NCBI GenBank assembly: GCA_026396455.1
Contig: JAPLWT010000017.1
Location: 1 to 23,511, forward strand
Direction of reading: 5' to 3'
Length of the DNA: 23,511 nucleotides
Origin: Microcaldota archaeon
GTDB taxonomy: Archaea > Micrarchaeota > Micrarchaeia > Burarchaeales > Fermentimicrarchaeaceae
The first letter of the stretch is position 1; each line of letters opens with the position of its first letter. Of this stretch, positions 1 through 6,805 are shown piece after piece. A program made the position numbers and the translations under genes. The notes below the pieces were generated by a model. That model saw only the letters and a list, made by a program, of their open reading frames with translations, made no database searches and was not told where the DNA came from.

Positions 1-371
1 GGTGCCTCATCAAGCAGCTTCAGCACATCCTCAATCTTCACAAGCCCAATTGAGATGGCCAGGTTCAGCTCATCCAGCACAAGCAGGTTCGGCCTTCTGC
101 CCAAAACTTCTTTGGCGAACTTTAAGCCATTCTCAGCAAGCTCGTAATCCTCCTTGGCGGGGTTCTTTAGGTCGACGAACTCCTCCCTCCCGAACTGGTG
201 TATCTCGTAATTCGGATGCAACCTCTTCACAATCTTATACTCCCCGATATCCTTCCTGCCCTTCATGAACTGGATTATGTCAACCTTGTGCCCATGCCCC
301 ACGGACCTCAGAGCCAGCCCAAGAGCTGCGGTTGTTTTGCCTCCTCCCTCGCCGGTGTAAAGATATAGCAA
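1..371 (-). CDS. cobO: Corrinoid adenosyltransferase (CobO/BtuR family), N-terminal part
   Basis: Partial gene: the first 123 codons are present and the rest lies beyond the window edge. The product transfers the adenosyl group of ATP to cob(I)alamin or a cobinamide precursor, making coenzyme B12. The protein opens LLYLYTGEGGGKTTAAL, a P-loop (GEGGGKTT) at about residues 7-14 in the position typical of this family, followed by a conserved stretch ending VLDELNLAI (Walker-B-like, DELN). The start is TTG at 371, because GGGGGTGA stands just upstream with 4 bases between and the P-loop follows at once. It is divergent from the ferredoxin gene at 467. Family assignment is confident; whether it serves salvage or de novo synthesis cannot be seen here. 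Confidence 0.9.
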   Translation of the reverse strand, partial: MLYLYTGEGGGKTTAALGLALRSVGHGHKVDIIQFMKGRKDIGEYKIVKRLHPNYEIHQFGREEFVDLKNPAKEDYELAENGLKFAKEVLGRRPNLLVLDELNLAISIGLVKIEDVLKLLDEA

Positions 372-435
372 TTGTTCACCCCCGAAAACAGCTACAAAAA
401 ATTTGTTCAGTCTATTATATTAACATTTCCTACAG

Positions 436-444
436 CTATTAATA
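436..444 (+). promoter_or_regulatory. Probable TATA box of the ferredoxin gene
   Basis: CTATTAATA is centred about 26 bases before the ATG at 467, and no ribosome-binding site precedes that ATG. This is the arrangement of a leaderless archaeal transcript. A second AT-rich element (TTATATTA, about 415-422) lies further upstream and could be an alternative box. Confidence 0.45.
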
Positions 445-466
445 CCACCTCTCTCAAATTTCTTCC

Positions 467-649
467 ATGCAGCCGAAAATAAACAAGAAAATCTGCATAG
501 GTTGCGGAACCTGCGTAGCCGTCTGCCCTGCGGGAGTTTTCGAGATTCGGAATGACAAATCGGAAGTTGTCAACCCTTCAGCATGCGTAGGTTGCAAGTC
601 CTGCGTGCTCAACTGTCCTGAAGGTGCTATCTCTTTCAAGAAAAAATAA
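467..649 (+). CDS. 2[4Fe-4S] ferredoxin
   Basis: A 60-residue small electron carrier of the cytoplasm. It has two full cluster-binding motifs, CIGCGTCVAVCP at about residues 10-21 and CVGCKSCVLNCP at about 41-52, so two [4Fe-4S] clusters are expected. The sequence between them (GVFEIRNDKSEVVNP) fits the bacterial-type dicluster fold. There is no ribosome-binding site, but a TATA-like box sits 26 bases upstream, suggesting a leaderless mRNA. The membrane protein at 707 follows after 57 bases on the same strand and may be co-transcribed. Redox partners cannot be named from the window. Confidence 0.93.
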   Translation: MQPKINKKICIGCGTCVAVCPAGVFEIRNDKSEVVNPSACVGCKSCVLNCPEGAISFKKK

Positions 650-706
650 CCTAACAGAAGAGAAAAGGATAAGAACAGCATCTCAGATATCTATTGGGTG
701 GTTCTG

Positions 707-1852
707 ATGGATAATAAGGTAATATACCTTGTGATTATAGCTCTCGCATTCGTTTTTCTTTTCGGGCTGCCCCTCTTCTACTTCGGGGCTCTTAACCCCT
801 CTGCTACCAGTGAGAGGGCTGATGTCTCTAAATACGGAGGAGCCCGCTACCATGTATACAATCCCCTTGCCACGGAAGGTCTTGTGGCATTCTTCCTTGG
901 GTTCATAATCTTCTCCTGGTCGCTTGTTAACCTGAGGGAAAGGATAAGGGCAACAGTCCCAACCATACTCGCGCTTCTCGGGGTAATTTTCCTCTTCATG
1001 AGCCTCTACAGCTTCGTCTCAGGCTTCCATGACCTGCTGACATTCACAAGTTACGAGACAATAACAAAGCCGACTTTCGGACAGCAGTATGGATGGTTCA
1101 TCCAATTCGTTGTATATGGGATAATTGGAACTGCCCTCACTTATGCAGCTGAGCACACAAGAAAGAATGCAGGTGAGACCAGATCGATAATTCCATCCAT
1201 AACCTCACCTGTTGGGGCGTTCATGCTCCTCTCAACTCTGCTACTCTTTGTGACAGGCTTCCACTCATTCCTCTACCTTACAGACTACACAGAATACCGG
1301 CAGAGCCTCGCTTGGGTGGTAGAGACCATCATATTCGGCCTTGCATCCTACTACCTCCTGCGCATGAGTGATAACATAAACAAGAGAGACGGCGCAAGAA
1401 AATCCATCTTCGCGTTCCCCTCCGCATCTCTGGGGGTTATTTTCATTCTTTTTGCCCTGGGGGTGTACCTCATAGGCACAGCTTATTACGTGTACGCTTA
1501 TGGAACGAAGACCCTCAACTGGCTTCTGGAGGCATTCGTGTACGGAGCGCTTGCAGTCATACTCACACTTAAAGCTGACGATTTGTACAGAAAGGAAGGC
1601 GAGGAGAGCAACTCCTTCTCAACCTCCATGTATGTTGCAGGGGTAGTTCTTCTCCTGCCAGCAGTGATCATCTTCCTAACAGGCTTCAACGAGTTCCTCT
1701 ACAGCTCCTCTCCAGATCTAAAATGGTTCATTGAGTTCATGCTTCTCCTCATCCCGGGCGTGCTTGCAATTGCGGCAGGCGAATACACGAGGAGGGGCCA
1801 GAAGCCACCAATGCTGCCAGTGGGGAAATCAAAAAGAAAAACGAAGGAGTAA
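707..1852 (+). CDS. Polytopic membrane protein built of repeated two-helix units
   Basis: A 381-residue protein of unrecognised family with about ten hydrophobic segments. ATG at 707 is chosen over the in-frame GTG at 698 because that GTG lies inside the GGGTGGT ribosome-binding site. A unit of about 75-85 residues recurs. Each has a helix ending in a G-F/T-x-x-x-F/Y-L motif (VSGFHDLL, VTGFHSFLYL, IGTAYYVYAYG, LTGFNEFLYS), then a helix beginning W-F/L/V-I/V-E/Q (GWFIQFVVYG, AWVVETIIFG, NWLLEAFVYG, KWFIEFMLLL) and a charged end (HTRK, NINKR, LYRKE, YTRR). The N-terminus gives a partial further unit. The C-terminal tail is basic. A channel, receptor or scaffold role is possible, but nothing visible decides it. 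Confidence 0.85.
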   Translation: MDNKVIYLVIIALAFVFLFGLPLFYFGALNPSATSERADVSKYGGARYHVYNPLATEGLVAFFLGFIIFSWSLVNLRERIRATVPTILALLGVIFLFMSLYSFVSGFHDLLTFTSYETITKPTFGQQYGWFIQFVVYGIIGTALTYAAEHTRKNAGETRSIIPSITSPVGAFMLLSTLLLFVTGFHSFLYLTDYTEYRQSLAWVVETIIFGLASYYLLRMSDNINKRDGARKSIFAFPSASLGVIFILFALGVYLIGTAYYVYAYGTKTLNWLLEAFVYGALAVILTLKADDLYRKEGEESNSFSTSMYVAGVVLLLPAVIIFLTGFNEFLYSSSPDLKWFIEFMLLLIPGVLAIAAGEYTRRGQKPPMLPVGKSKRKTKE

Positions 1853-1862
1853 GCTCTTCGCT

Positions 1863-1900
1863 GGAGGCTCTTCGTAAGCCTCCTTTCTAAATCTTTTTTA
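1863..1900 (+). terminator. Stem-loop plus T-tract after the membrane protein gene
   Basis: GGAGGCT (1863-1869) and AGCCTCC (1877-1883) form a perfect 7-bp stem with a 7-base loop. It is followed by a T-rich run ending in TTTTTT at about 1894-1899. It lies 11 bases after the stop codon of the gene ending at 1852. Archaeal termination depends mainly on the T-tract, so the hairpin may instead protect the 3' end. Confidence 0.5.
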
Positions 1901-1904
1901 GAAA

Positions 1905-1924
1905 TTCTTAAACTATATTAGAAA
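1905..1924 (+). repeat. Inverted repeat, left copy
   Basis: TTCTTAAACTATATTAGAAA here matches 19 of 20 bases with the reverse complement of 2436-2455. The two copies flank the AbrB-like gene and its upstream gap. Each copy is also an imperfect dyad (TTCTNAA...TTNAGAA type). Confidence 0.55.
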
Positions 1925-1935
1925 CAGCATTTAAA

Positions 1936-2121
1936 TTACGCCTGCCCTTCCTTCGCTTCCTCCTTCAACTTCTCGATTATAACCTTCCTTCCATCTATCC
2001 TCATTCTCACTTTCTCATTTATCTCGAAAGGGAATGCACTATCCTTGAAAATATCCATGGGAATGTAGATACAGGCTCCCCCTCTTCCGAATTTGTAGAT
2101 CTGAGTTTCTTTCTCTTTCAT
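1936..2121 (-). CDS. AbrB/SpoVT-like swapped-hairpin DNA-binding protein
   Basis: A 61-residue basic protein. The pattern KFGRGGACIYIPMDIFKD, then FEINEKVRMRIDGRKVIIEKL, fits the AbrB/MazE swapped-hairpin fold: a strand, an 'IP' turn, then a 'G-d-k-V-x-v-x-i-x-g-x-k-v-i-i-e' strand. Such proteins are transcription regulators or antitoxins. No toxin-like gene is adjacent, so a stand-alone regulator is likelier. A TATA-like box (TTTTATATAA) lies 30-39 bases upstream and no clear ribosome-binding site is seen, so the mRNA is probably leaderless or nearly so. The family call rests on pattern only. Confidence 0.7.
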   Translation of the reverse strand: MKEKETQIYKFGRGGACIYIPMDIFKDSAFPFEINEKVRMRIDGRKVIIEKLKEEAKEGQA

Positions 2122-2150
2122 ACCAACCGCTTAATCCATTTAGTTACTTC

Positions 2151-2160
2151 TTATATAAAA
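2151..2160 (-). promoter_or_regulatory. TATA box of the AbrB-like gene
   Basis: On the minus strand this reads TTTTATATAA, 30-39 bases before the ATG at 2121. A transcript starting about 26 bases downstream would have a leader of about 10 bases or less. Confidence 0.5.
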
Positions 2161-2435
2161 ATCTTATATACAAAGTTATAAACCTCCCCTCCGTCGTAAT
2201 CGCTTTTTTCAGCCCCCTTTTGCCTCACAAGCGGGCTTTCTTCACCCCCGGGCATTAAATTCCATATTCATGAAACAAATCGGTTTGTGAAAATGCCTTT
2301 TCGGGCTTCTGAGATTTGGTCTGGAATTTGGCTTGAAAATTGGGGGGAAATTTCAATCCATGGATTTAGATGCCAAAATGAGGTGCTCGGTTCCTTAGCA
2401 GCTGGTTAAATGATGAATCTAAAACTTATTTAGAA

Positions 2436-2455
2436 TTTCTAAGATAGTTTAAGAA
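2436..2455 (-). repeat. Inverted repeat, right copy
   Basis: The reverse complement reads TTCTTAAACTATCTTAGAAA, which differs from the copy at 1905-1924 by one base. The two copies are about 510 bases apart in opposite orientation. Confidence 0.55.
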
Positions 2456-2504
2456 AGCTAGAAAAAGCCTCAAGAGCCGGGCCAAACTATGGCATTCGTG
2501 GCAA

Positions 2505-3122
2505 TCAATTCGACAGCTTGAAGGAGACTATGCCATTCACTTCTTCCATCAGGACTTTCCCCCTCTCTTCTAATGCGTTCAATTCAATCTTTGTAGTTCC
2601 CTTGAATGTCTCGTCATTCATTGATTTCAAATTTATTTTTACATTGAAGATTGCCCCGCGAAAACCTGCATCTGCAGCCAAGGCTGCCCCTCCAGCGTCA
2701 CTTACCGAGTTTATATTCCCCCTGAAAGCGACAATTTTCGCCAATTCCAGAATCCTAACCCCGATCCTCGCAACTTCCAGCGGAGTTGCAGTTGCATCCT
2801 TCAATGCGTTCTGGATCATGACATTCCTCTGCGTGTTCTCTTCGGGAATTTTGTAGGCTGCCATGACCTTCTTGAAAGCATTTGTATCCTCGTCAATCAA
2901 ATCTTCTGTTTTCTTTCTAAGAACTTCTGCTTCCTCCAGAACCCTTTTCAGCTCGGGCTCGCTCTCCTCGTACCCTTTCTTCCCAATTGTCAGGTGACAT
3001 ACCATGCAGACCAGTGAGGCTGCAGTTGAACAGAGCAGTGCGGAGGCACTGCCCCCTCCTGGCGCAGCAGAAGGGGAAGCCAGTTCATCAAGGAATTCGC
3101 ACAACTTCATAGTTTTCAACAA
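2505..3122 (-). CDS. Formimidoyltetrahydrofolate cyclodeaminase / methenyl-THF cyclohydrolase family
   Basis: About 205 residues, matching the stand-alone cyclodeaminase domain that in animals is fused to the C-terminus of FTCD. The N-terminal motif CEFLDELASPSAAPGGGSASAL is the family signature (P-x-P-GGGS-x-x-A-L); the rest is all-alpha. The family releases ammonia from 5-formimino-THF to give 5,10-methenyl-THF, or acts as a methenyl-THF cyclohydrolase. TTG at 3122 is the likely start: GGAGTGAT lies 3 bases before it, the spacing seen for other genes here. The ATG at 3110 is an alternative giving 201 residues. It follows the formimidoyltransferase gene by 4 bases, so the two are co-transcribed and act in sequence. 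Confidence 0.88.
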   Translation of the reverse strand: MLKTMKLCEFLDELASPSAAPGGGSASALLCSTAASLVCMVCHLTIGKKGYEESEPELKRVLEEAEVLRKKTEDLIDEDTNAFKKVMAAYKIPEENTQRNVMIQNALKDATATPLEVARIGVRILELAKIVAFRGNINSVSDAGGAALAADAGFRGAIFNVKINLKSMNDETFKGTTKIELNALEERGKVLMEEVNGIVSFKLSN

Positions 3123-3126
3123 GTTA

Positions 3127-4026
3127 TCACTCCCACAACCTTGTCTCAAGAATCTGCCCTTTCTTGAAATTCTCGAGTTTCAAGTGGAAATCTGCAACAT
3201 CAACCATGGCATCAAGCGGCACAAGCCCGATTATCTCGCTGCCGATTATTGGAACCCCGTATCTGTCAGCCTCGCGCTTGACCATCTCAAAGGCCTTGGA
3301 GATAGGGGTCTCCTTGTAGTTTGTCAGGTTCATGGAAACCTGCACTATGCCCCTCTTCTTTATCTCAAATCCCTTTGCCTTCACGCACTTCAACCCGCCG
3401 CTGCTGAACCTCACGGTCTTTGCAATCTTCTTCGCAATTTCTATATCGCCTGTCCCCAGATTAACATTGAAAGCGATGAGGGGCTCCCTTGCACCCACAA
3501 CAGTCGCTCCCGCAGTTGGATGGAATTTTGATGGGCCGAAGTCGGGCTTCCTGCGCGGGTCGGTCTCAATATCCTCCCTCAAACCCTCGTATTCCCCTTT
3601 TCTTATATCCGCAAGGTTGATGCACTCCGACCTTGTGGCTGCCGCCTCATACAGGTAAACAGGTATCTTCAGCTCACTTGCAATCCTCTTCCCGACTTTC
3701 TTTGCCAGCTCGATGCATTCCTCCATTGTCACATTTGAAATCGGGACGAAAGGTATGACATCAGTCGCTCCGATTCTCGGGTGCTCTCCCTTGTGCTTGT
3801 TCAAATCAATCAGCTCAGAAGCTTTTTTCGTTGCGAGGAATACCGCCTCGGCAGCTGCTTCGGGCTCTCCTAGGAATGTGACTACGCTTCTGTTGTGGTC
3901 TGCATCACTCTCTACGTCGAGCAACTTTACCCCCTTCACACGCTTTATCTCCCCGACAATCCTGTCAATAACCTCCTGGTTCTTTCCCTCGCTGAAGTTG
4001 GGTATGCACTCGACTATCCTGTCCAT
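3127..4026 (-). CDS. ftcD: Glutamate formimidoyltransferase
   Basis: A 299-residue cytoplasmic enzyme that moves the formimino group from N-formimino-glutamate to tetrahydrofolate. It opens MDRIVECIPNFSEGKN, a family hallmark, and holds the conserved GEHPRIGATDVIPFVPI stretch (about residues 79-95) that carries the proposed catalytic histidine. Its length equals the two-subdomain N-terminal transferase half of animal FTCD. The ribosome-binding site AGGTGA lies 4 bases before the ATG. A TATA-like TTTTAAAC overlaps the stop of the upstream radical SAM gene. The cyclodeaminase gene follows 4 bases later. No histidine-degradation gene (hutH, hutU, hutI) is in the window, so the source of formiminoglutamate is not shown. 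Confidence 0.93.
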   Translation of the reverse strand: MDRIVECIPNFSEGKNQEVIDRIVGEIKRVKGVKLLDVESDADHNRSVVTFLGEPEAAAEAVFLATKKASELIDLNKHKGEHPRIGATDVIPFVPISNVTMEECIELAKKVGKRIASELKIPVYLYEAAATRSECINLADIRKGEYEGLREDIETDPRRKPDFGPSKFHPTAGATVVGAREPLIAFNVNLGTGDIEIAKKIAKTVRFSSGGLKCVKAKGFEIKKRGIVQVSMNLTNYKETPISKAFEMVKREADRYGVPIIGSEIIGLVPLDAMVDVADFHLKLENFKKGQILETRLWE

Positions 4027-4058
4027 CCCTTCACCTAATCAAATTTCTATTCAAGAGT

Positions 4059-5004
4059 TTAAAACCGTTCTCTATAAGGGCAGAAGCCATCAAAAGTTCT
4101 GAAATCATGAACAGGAAATTGTTCTATAATCCTCTTCTTCAATTCTTTAATGGAATGGGTTTTTACATTCCCCACAATAGTTTCGTTTGCGGGACAGGGG
4201 CTAACTCTTCCGTCGCCGTAAATGCACATAAACTCGACACAACGAGTTGTTAAAAAATTGTTAATAATTTCATGCCTGAAACCGTATTCTTCGTCAACTT
4301 TTCTTACAACGTCCCGTATTTTTCTTTTTTCGTCTTTTGTGAGCATAAGAATTATTTTCTCTGCAATAACGTAAAGTTTTTTCAACTTCGTGCATGTTCT
4401 TTTTGCACACAACCATATCAAAACCCATTCGGGTTGACCCGTCTTTTTCCGGCTTATTGAAACCTTCTTCTATTAAAATTTTTATTGCCTCATTTCGCAG
4501 ATCAAAATATTTTCCAGTTTTATCACCTACGACCCAATTTTCAAATTCTTTATTCCACAAGCTATCACACTTTGGAATAACACAAGCGCCAGATTTTTTT
4601 ATTCTTCTCACAAAGTCCCTGTTTCTAAGTTTTGCAGCAGCCTCGGTATAGATTATTGGTTGGATGCCCCTTTTTGCAGTATATTCGACTATCTCAAAAA
4701 AGTCCTTATCCAAAGTGGGTTCACCTTCACCAAGATAATCAATAGCAATTGTTTTCATTTCTGCTAGCTGGTCAATTACATTTTTGATTTCATCAAGAGT
4801 CAATGTTTTCTTTAACTTGTCCGTAAAACAATGAAAACAATCGTGAGGACAGGCAGGAGACATAGCTCTAAAATCCACAACAGGAAGAACATCTGGATTT
4901 CTATAATGTCTTTCGGTTATATTCCAACCTTTGATTACTGCTCCGATTCCAATAGGGACATGACCTAAGCCAATATATTCTTCTTTTGAAAACTTCATCT
5001 CCAT
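4059..5004 (-). pseudogene. Radical SAM/SPASM-type enzyme, split by a one-base frameshift
   Basis: Two overlapping reading frames together make one protein of about 314 residues. The first (from ATG 5004) has the radical SAM cluster motif C-x3-C-x2-C (CPHDCFHC, residues 52-59), a GEGEPTL motif, and continues to about YCREN. It then runs out of homology-like sequence. The second frame picks up near 4345-4360 with LMLTKDEKRKIRD and carries a SPASM-like tail, CVEFMCIYGDGRVSPCP...GNV, before the stop at 4059. One extra base in the A-rich run near 4350 restores the frame if removed. No ribosome-binding site is seen. The gene is clearly richer in AT than its neighbours, suggesting transfer. It is either a recent pseudogene or an assembly error; the substrate is unknown. 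Confidence 0.75.
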
Positions 5005-5132
5005 GACATTATTACGTTTTGTTAATTATTAAATCTTTCTAAAACGCCGCCGTAGTCTGATCGAGTATAAACGACTATTACTAAGGGGTGAGTACGAAGA
5101 GCGAGAGGTTCAGGAAATTCACGATAAACTAG

Positions 5133-5498
5133 CTACTTTATCCTCTCACATCTCAGCTCGGCAGTCTTGTCATCCCTTGCGGTTATTGCCCCGTCCTTGC
5201 CAAAGCCGTATACAACAATCTTTATCGGGTAAAGCTCCGGGTAGCTCTTAGCACTTCCAAAAATCTTGCACTTCCCGGTCCTTATCTCTCTTGGGTTCAC
5301 TATACCAACCCTCAATCTTCCCTTCTCCAAATCCTTGTCAGGAGCAAGTGAGACTGCATCTGGAAGCAGCACATCGCACTCGCACCAGAGGGGCTCATTC
5401 CCGGTGTTCTCAATCTCTATGCTGAGTTCCACTTCGTTCCTCATGAATGCGTTGAGCCTTATCGGATAGAACTTTGTGGAGATGCGAAAGGTTGGCAT
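5133..5498 (-). CDS. Small beta-strand-rich protein paired with a KaiC-like ATPase
   Basis: A 121-residue protein of unrecognised family. The pattern ISTKFYPIRLNAFMRNEVELSIEIENTGNEPLWCECDVLLP, with alternating hydrophobic residues and 'ENTGNEPL', resembles an immunoglobulin-like beta-sandwich of the kind found in archaeal adaptor domains. It has no signal peptide or membrane segment, so it is likely cytoplasmic. It begins 5 bases after the KaiC-like gene's stop with no clear ribosome-binding site of its own, which suggests translational coupling and a shared function. Fold assignment is tentative. Confidence 0.75.
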   Translation of the reverse strand: MPTFRISTKFYPIRLNAFMRNEVELSIEIENTGNEPLWCECDVLLPDAVSLAPDKDLEKGRLRVGIVNPREIRTGKCKIFGSAKSYPELYPIKIVVYGFGKDGAITARDDKTAELRCERIK

Positions 5499-5503
5499 TT
5501 AAC

Positions 5504-6205
5504 TCAAAACTCTTTGAACTCTTTGTTCGTGTAGACTTCAATACCGTGGTCTGTGAATTCGATCGGGCACATCCTATTGCTGTGTTTGGTACCCCTTAAC
5601 TTTATTACCTCTAGGGCCCTCTGCCTTTCGTTCTTTCTCCTCATGTTATAGAGGTATATAATTCCGTCTGAGAACAGCTCCACTTCGAATTTTCCAAGCG
5701 GAACTTCATTTTCAATCCCCGCGCTTTCCGAAGTCATGAGAGAGGTGCAGCCAAGAGACCTGAGTCTCTCAAGCAATCTCAGCAGTCTCTCCCTCCTCTT
5801 CTGCTCATCTCCGTATCCCATGAGCAATGAACTTACCGGGTCTATGACAAGCCTCTTCACTCCCACCATTTCGACCGAGTCCCTTATCACAACTTCCTGT
5901 GAGAGGAAAACCTCAATCTCATAGGGTGGGTATTCTACGAAGAGTATCTTCCTCTCCTCCTCAAGCTTCTTCAAATCCCAGCCATACCTCAGCATGTTTG
6001 TGAATATCTGCTTCTTCTGCTCCCCTAGGGTTATGTACAGCCCGGGCTCGTTATAGATATTTGCTCCATTAACCAGGAATTGAACAGCAAGAGTTGTTTT
6101 TCCAGAGCCGCTTGCACCGCTTACGCTTATCACCTGACCTCTGTTAAATCCGCCTTCTATGAGTTCATCAAGGCCAGCTATACCAGTTTTAACTCTATCT
6201 TCCAT
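5504..6205 (-). CDS. Single-domain KaiC-like RecA-superfamily ATPase
   Basis: A 233-residue protein opening with the KaiC signature TGIAGLDELIEGGFNRGQV and a Walker A motif GASGSGKTT (residues 30-38). A Walker B-like strand VKRLVIDPVSSLLM lies near residue 118, and the C-terminal region RALEVIKLRGTKHSN is also typical of KaiC domains (the R-x-R/H loop). Archaeal single-domain KaiC relatives are ATPases in signal transduction; their partners are mostly unknown. Start at ATG 6205, with GGGGTGAT 3 bases upstream. It leads a two-gene unit with the small beta protein and is divergent from a winged-helix gene. Confidence 0.9.
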   Translation of the reverse strand: MEDRVKTGIAGLDELIEGGFNRGQVISVSGASGSGKTTLAVQFLVNGANIYNEPGLYITLGEQKKQIFTNMLRYGWDLKKLEEERKILFVEYPPYEIEVFLSQEVVIRDSVEMVGVKRLVIDPVSSLLMGYGDEQKRRERLLRLLERLRSLGCTSLMTSESAGIENEVPLGKFEVELFSDGIIYLYNMRRKNERQRALEVIKLRGTKHSNRMCPIEFTDHGIEVYTNKEFKEF

Positions 6206-6238
6206 GGGATCACCCCGGATGGTTACTAATTAGTCTCG

Positions 6239-6250
6239 GATATTTAAATT
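6239..6250 (+). promoter_or_regulatory. AT-rich promoter element before the winged-helix gene
   Basis: GATATTTAAATT in the 85-base divergent gap is a reasonable archaeal TATA box about 45 bases before the ATG at 6291. It would give a leader of about 20 bases that includes the weak site GTGAG. Confidence 0.35.
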
Positions 6251-6290
6251 GCTTTGCACATTTATTAATATGCCGTCATAATGTGAGATT

Positions 6291-6767
6291 ATGCAAATTC
6301 CAGAAGCTGCTCTGATTGAGAGGGAGTTCGTAATAAGAGACATGCAGCTCAGCAAGGATGTCCTGATGACCAAAAAGTCGCTGGTGAGGTGGCTCGCCCT
6401 GGCGATGGGGCTCATCTCGCCAAACGAGAGCAGGAAAACAATTCTGGAGTTGCTTGAGGCGCTCTTCTACTACCAGTTCTCCGAGAACAAGGATCCGGAC
6501 GTGCATGAGATATCCAGCTATATGCGCGAGAACCATTCCGGCGAACCGGTAAGCGACAAGACAATACTCTACCACCTGCTCCAGCTGAAGAATGCGGGCC
6601 TGATAAGAAGGGAGAAAGGCAAGTACTCCTTCTCCGTATCGCCGTATTCCGAGAAGGGGGATGTGGAAAGCTCTATTGAATACAACTACAAAAGCAGGTC
6701 TGATATTGCATTCTCAAAAATACAGGAGGCGTTAAGGGCACTGAGGAAGATGTACAAAACAAAGTAG
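6291..6767 (+). CDS. Winged-helix DNA-binding protein of unknown role
   Basis: A 158-residue protein. The central part, about residues 49-115 (ILELLEALFYYQFSENKDPDVHEISSYMRE...VSDKTILYHLLQLKNAGLIRREKGKYSFS), has the order of a winged helix: helix, recognition helix with a Y-H-L-x-x-L-x-x-A-G-L-I motif, then a K-G-K-Y beta wing. The C-terminus is a charged helix (FSKIQEALRALRKMYK) that could dimerise. A weak site GTGAG lies 3 bases before the ATG. It is divergent from the KaiC-like gene and upstream of a lipoprotein gene with its own ribosome-binding site. A transcription regulator is the natural reading; targets are unknown. Confidence 0.8.
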   Translation: MQIPEAALIEREFVIRDMQLSKDVLMTKKSLVRWLALAMGLISPNESRKTILELLEALFYYQFSENKDPDVHEISSYMRENHSGEPVSDKTILYHLLQLKNAGLIRREKGKYSFSVSPYSEKGDVESSIEYNYKSRSDIAFSKIQEALRALRKMYKTK

Positions 6768-6805
6768 TTTATAGATTCTGTTTCAAATCTATTCGAGGTG
6801 TTGCA

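Larger units (their letters stand above)
2122..2504. other. 383-base gene-poor gap with dyads and potential RNA structure
   Basis: No credible coding region is seen. Contents are: the AbrB-like gene's TATA box (2151-2160); a hairpin ACAAA-TCGG-TTTGT (2275-2288) inside a pairing GGCATT/AATGCC (2251-2256 with 2292-2297); a crossing pairing AAATTCCA/TGGAATTT (2257-2264 with 2322-2329); a perfect 12-base palindrome AATCCATGGATT (2355-2366); TTAGAA-T-TTCTAA (2430-2442); and the right copy of the inverted repeat (2436-2455). Functions are unknown and some pairings may be chance. Confidence 0.4.

Noticed and set aside
698..700. GTG at 698 as start of the membrane protein
   Set aside because: It is part of the GGGTGGT ribosome-binding site for ATG 707.
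3004..3531. 175-codon plus-strand open frame over the formimidoyltransferase pair
   Set aside because: It is antisense to two well-supported genes and has no family-like sequence.
5085..5130. Very short peptide frame after GGGGTGAG at about 5085
   Set aside because: The site looks like a ribosome-binding site, but no start codon with proper spacing follows and the frame stops after 14 codons. It may be a gene remnant.
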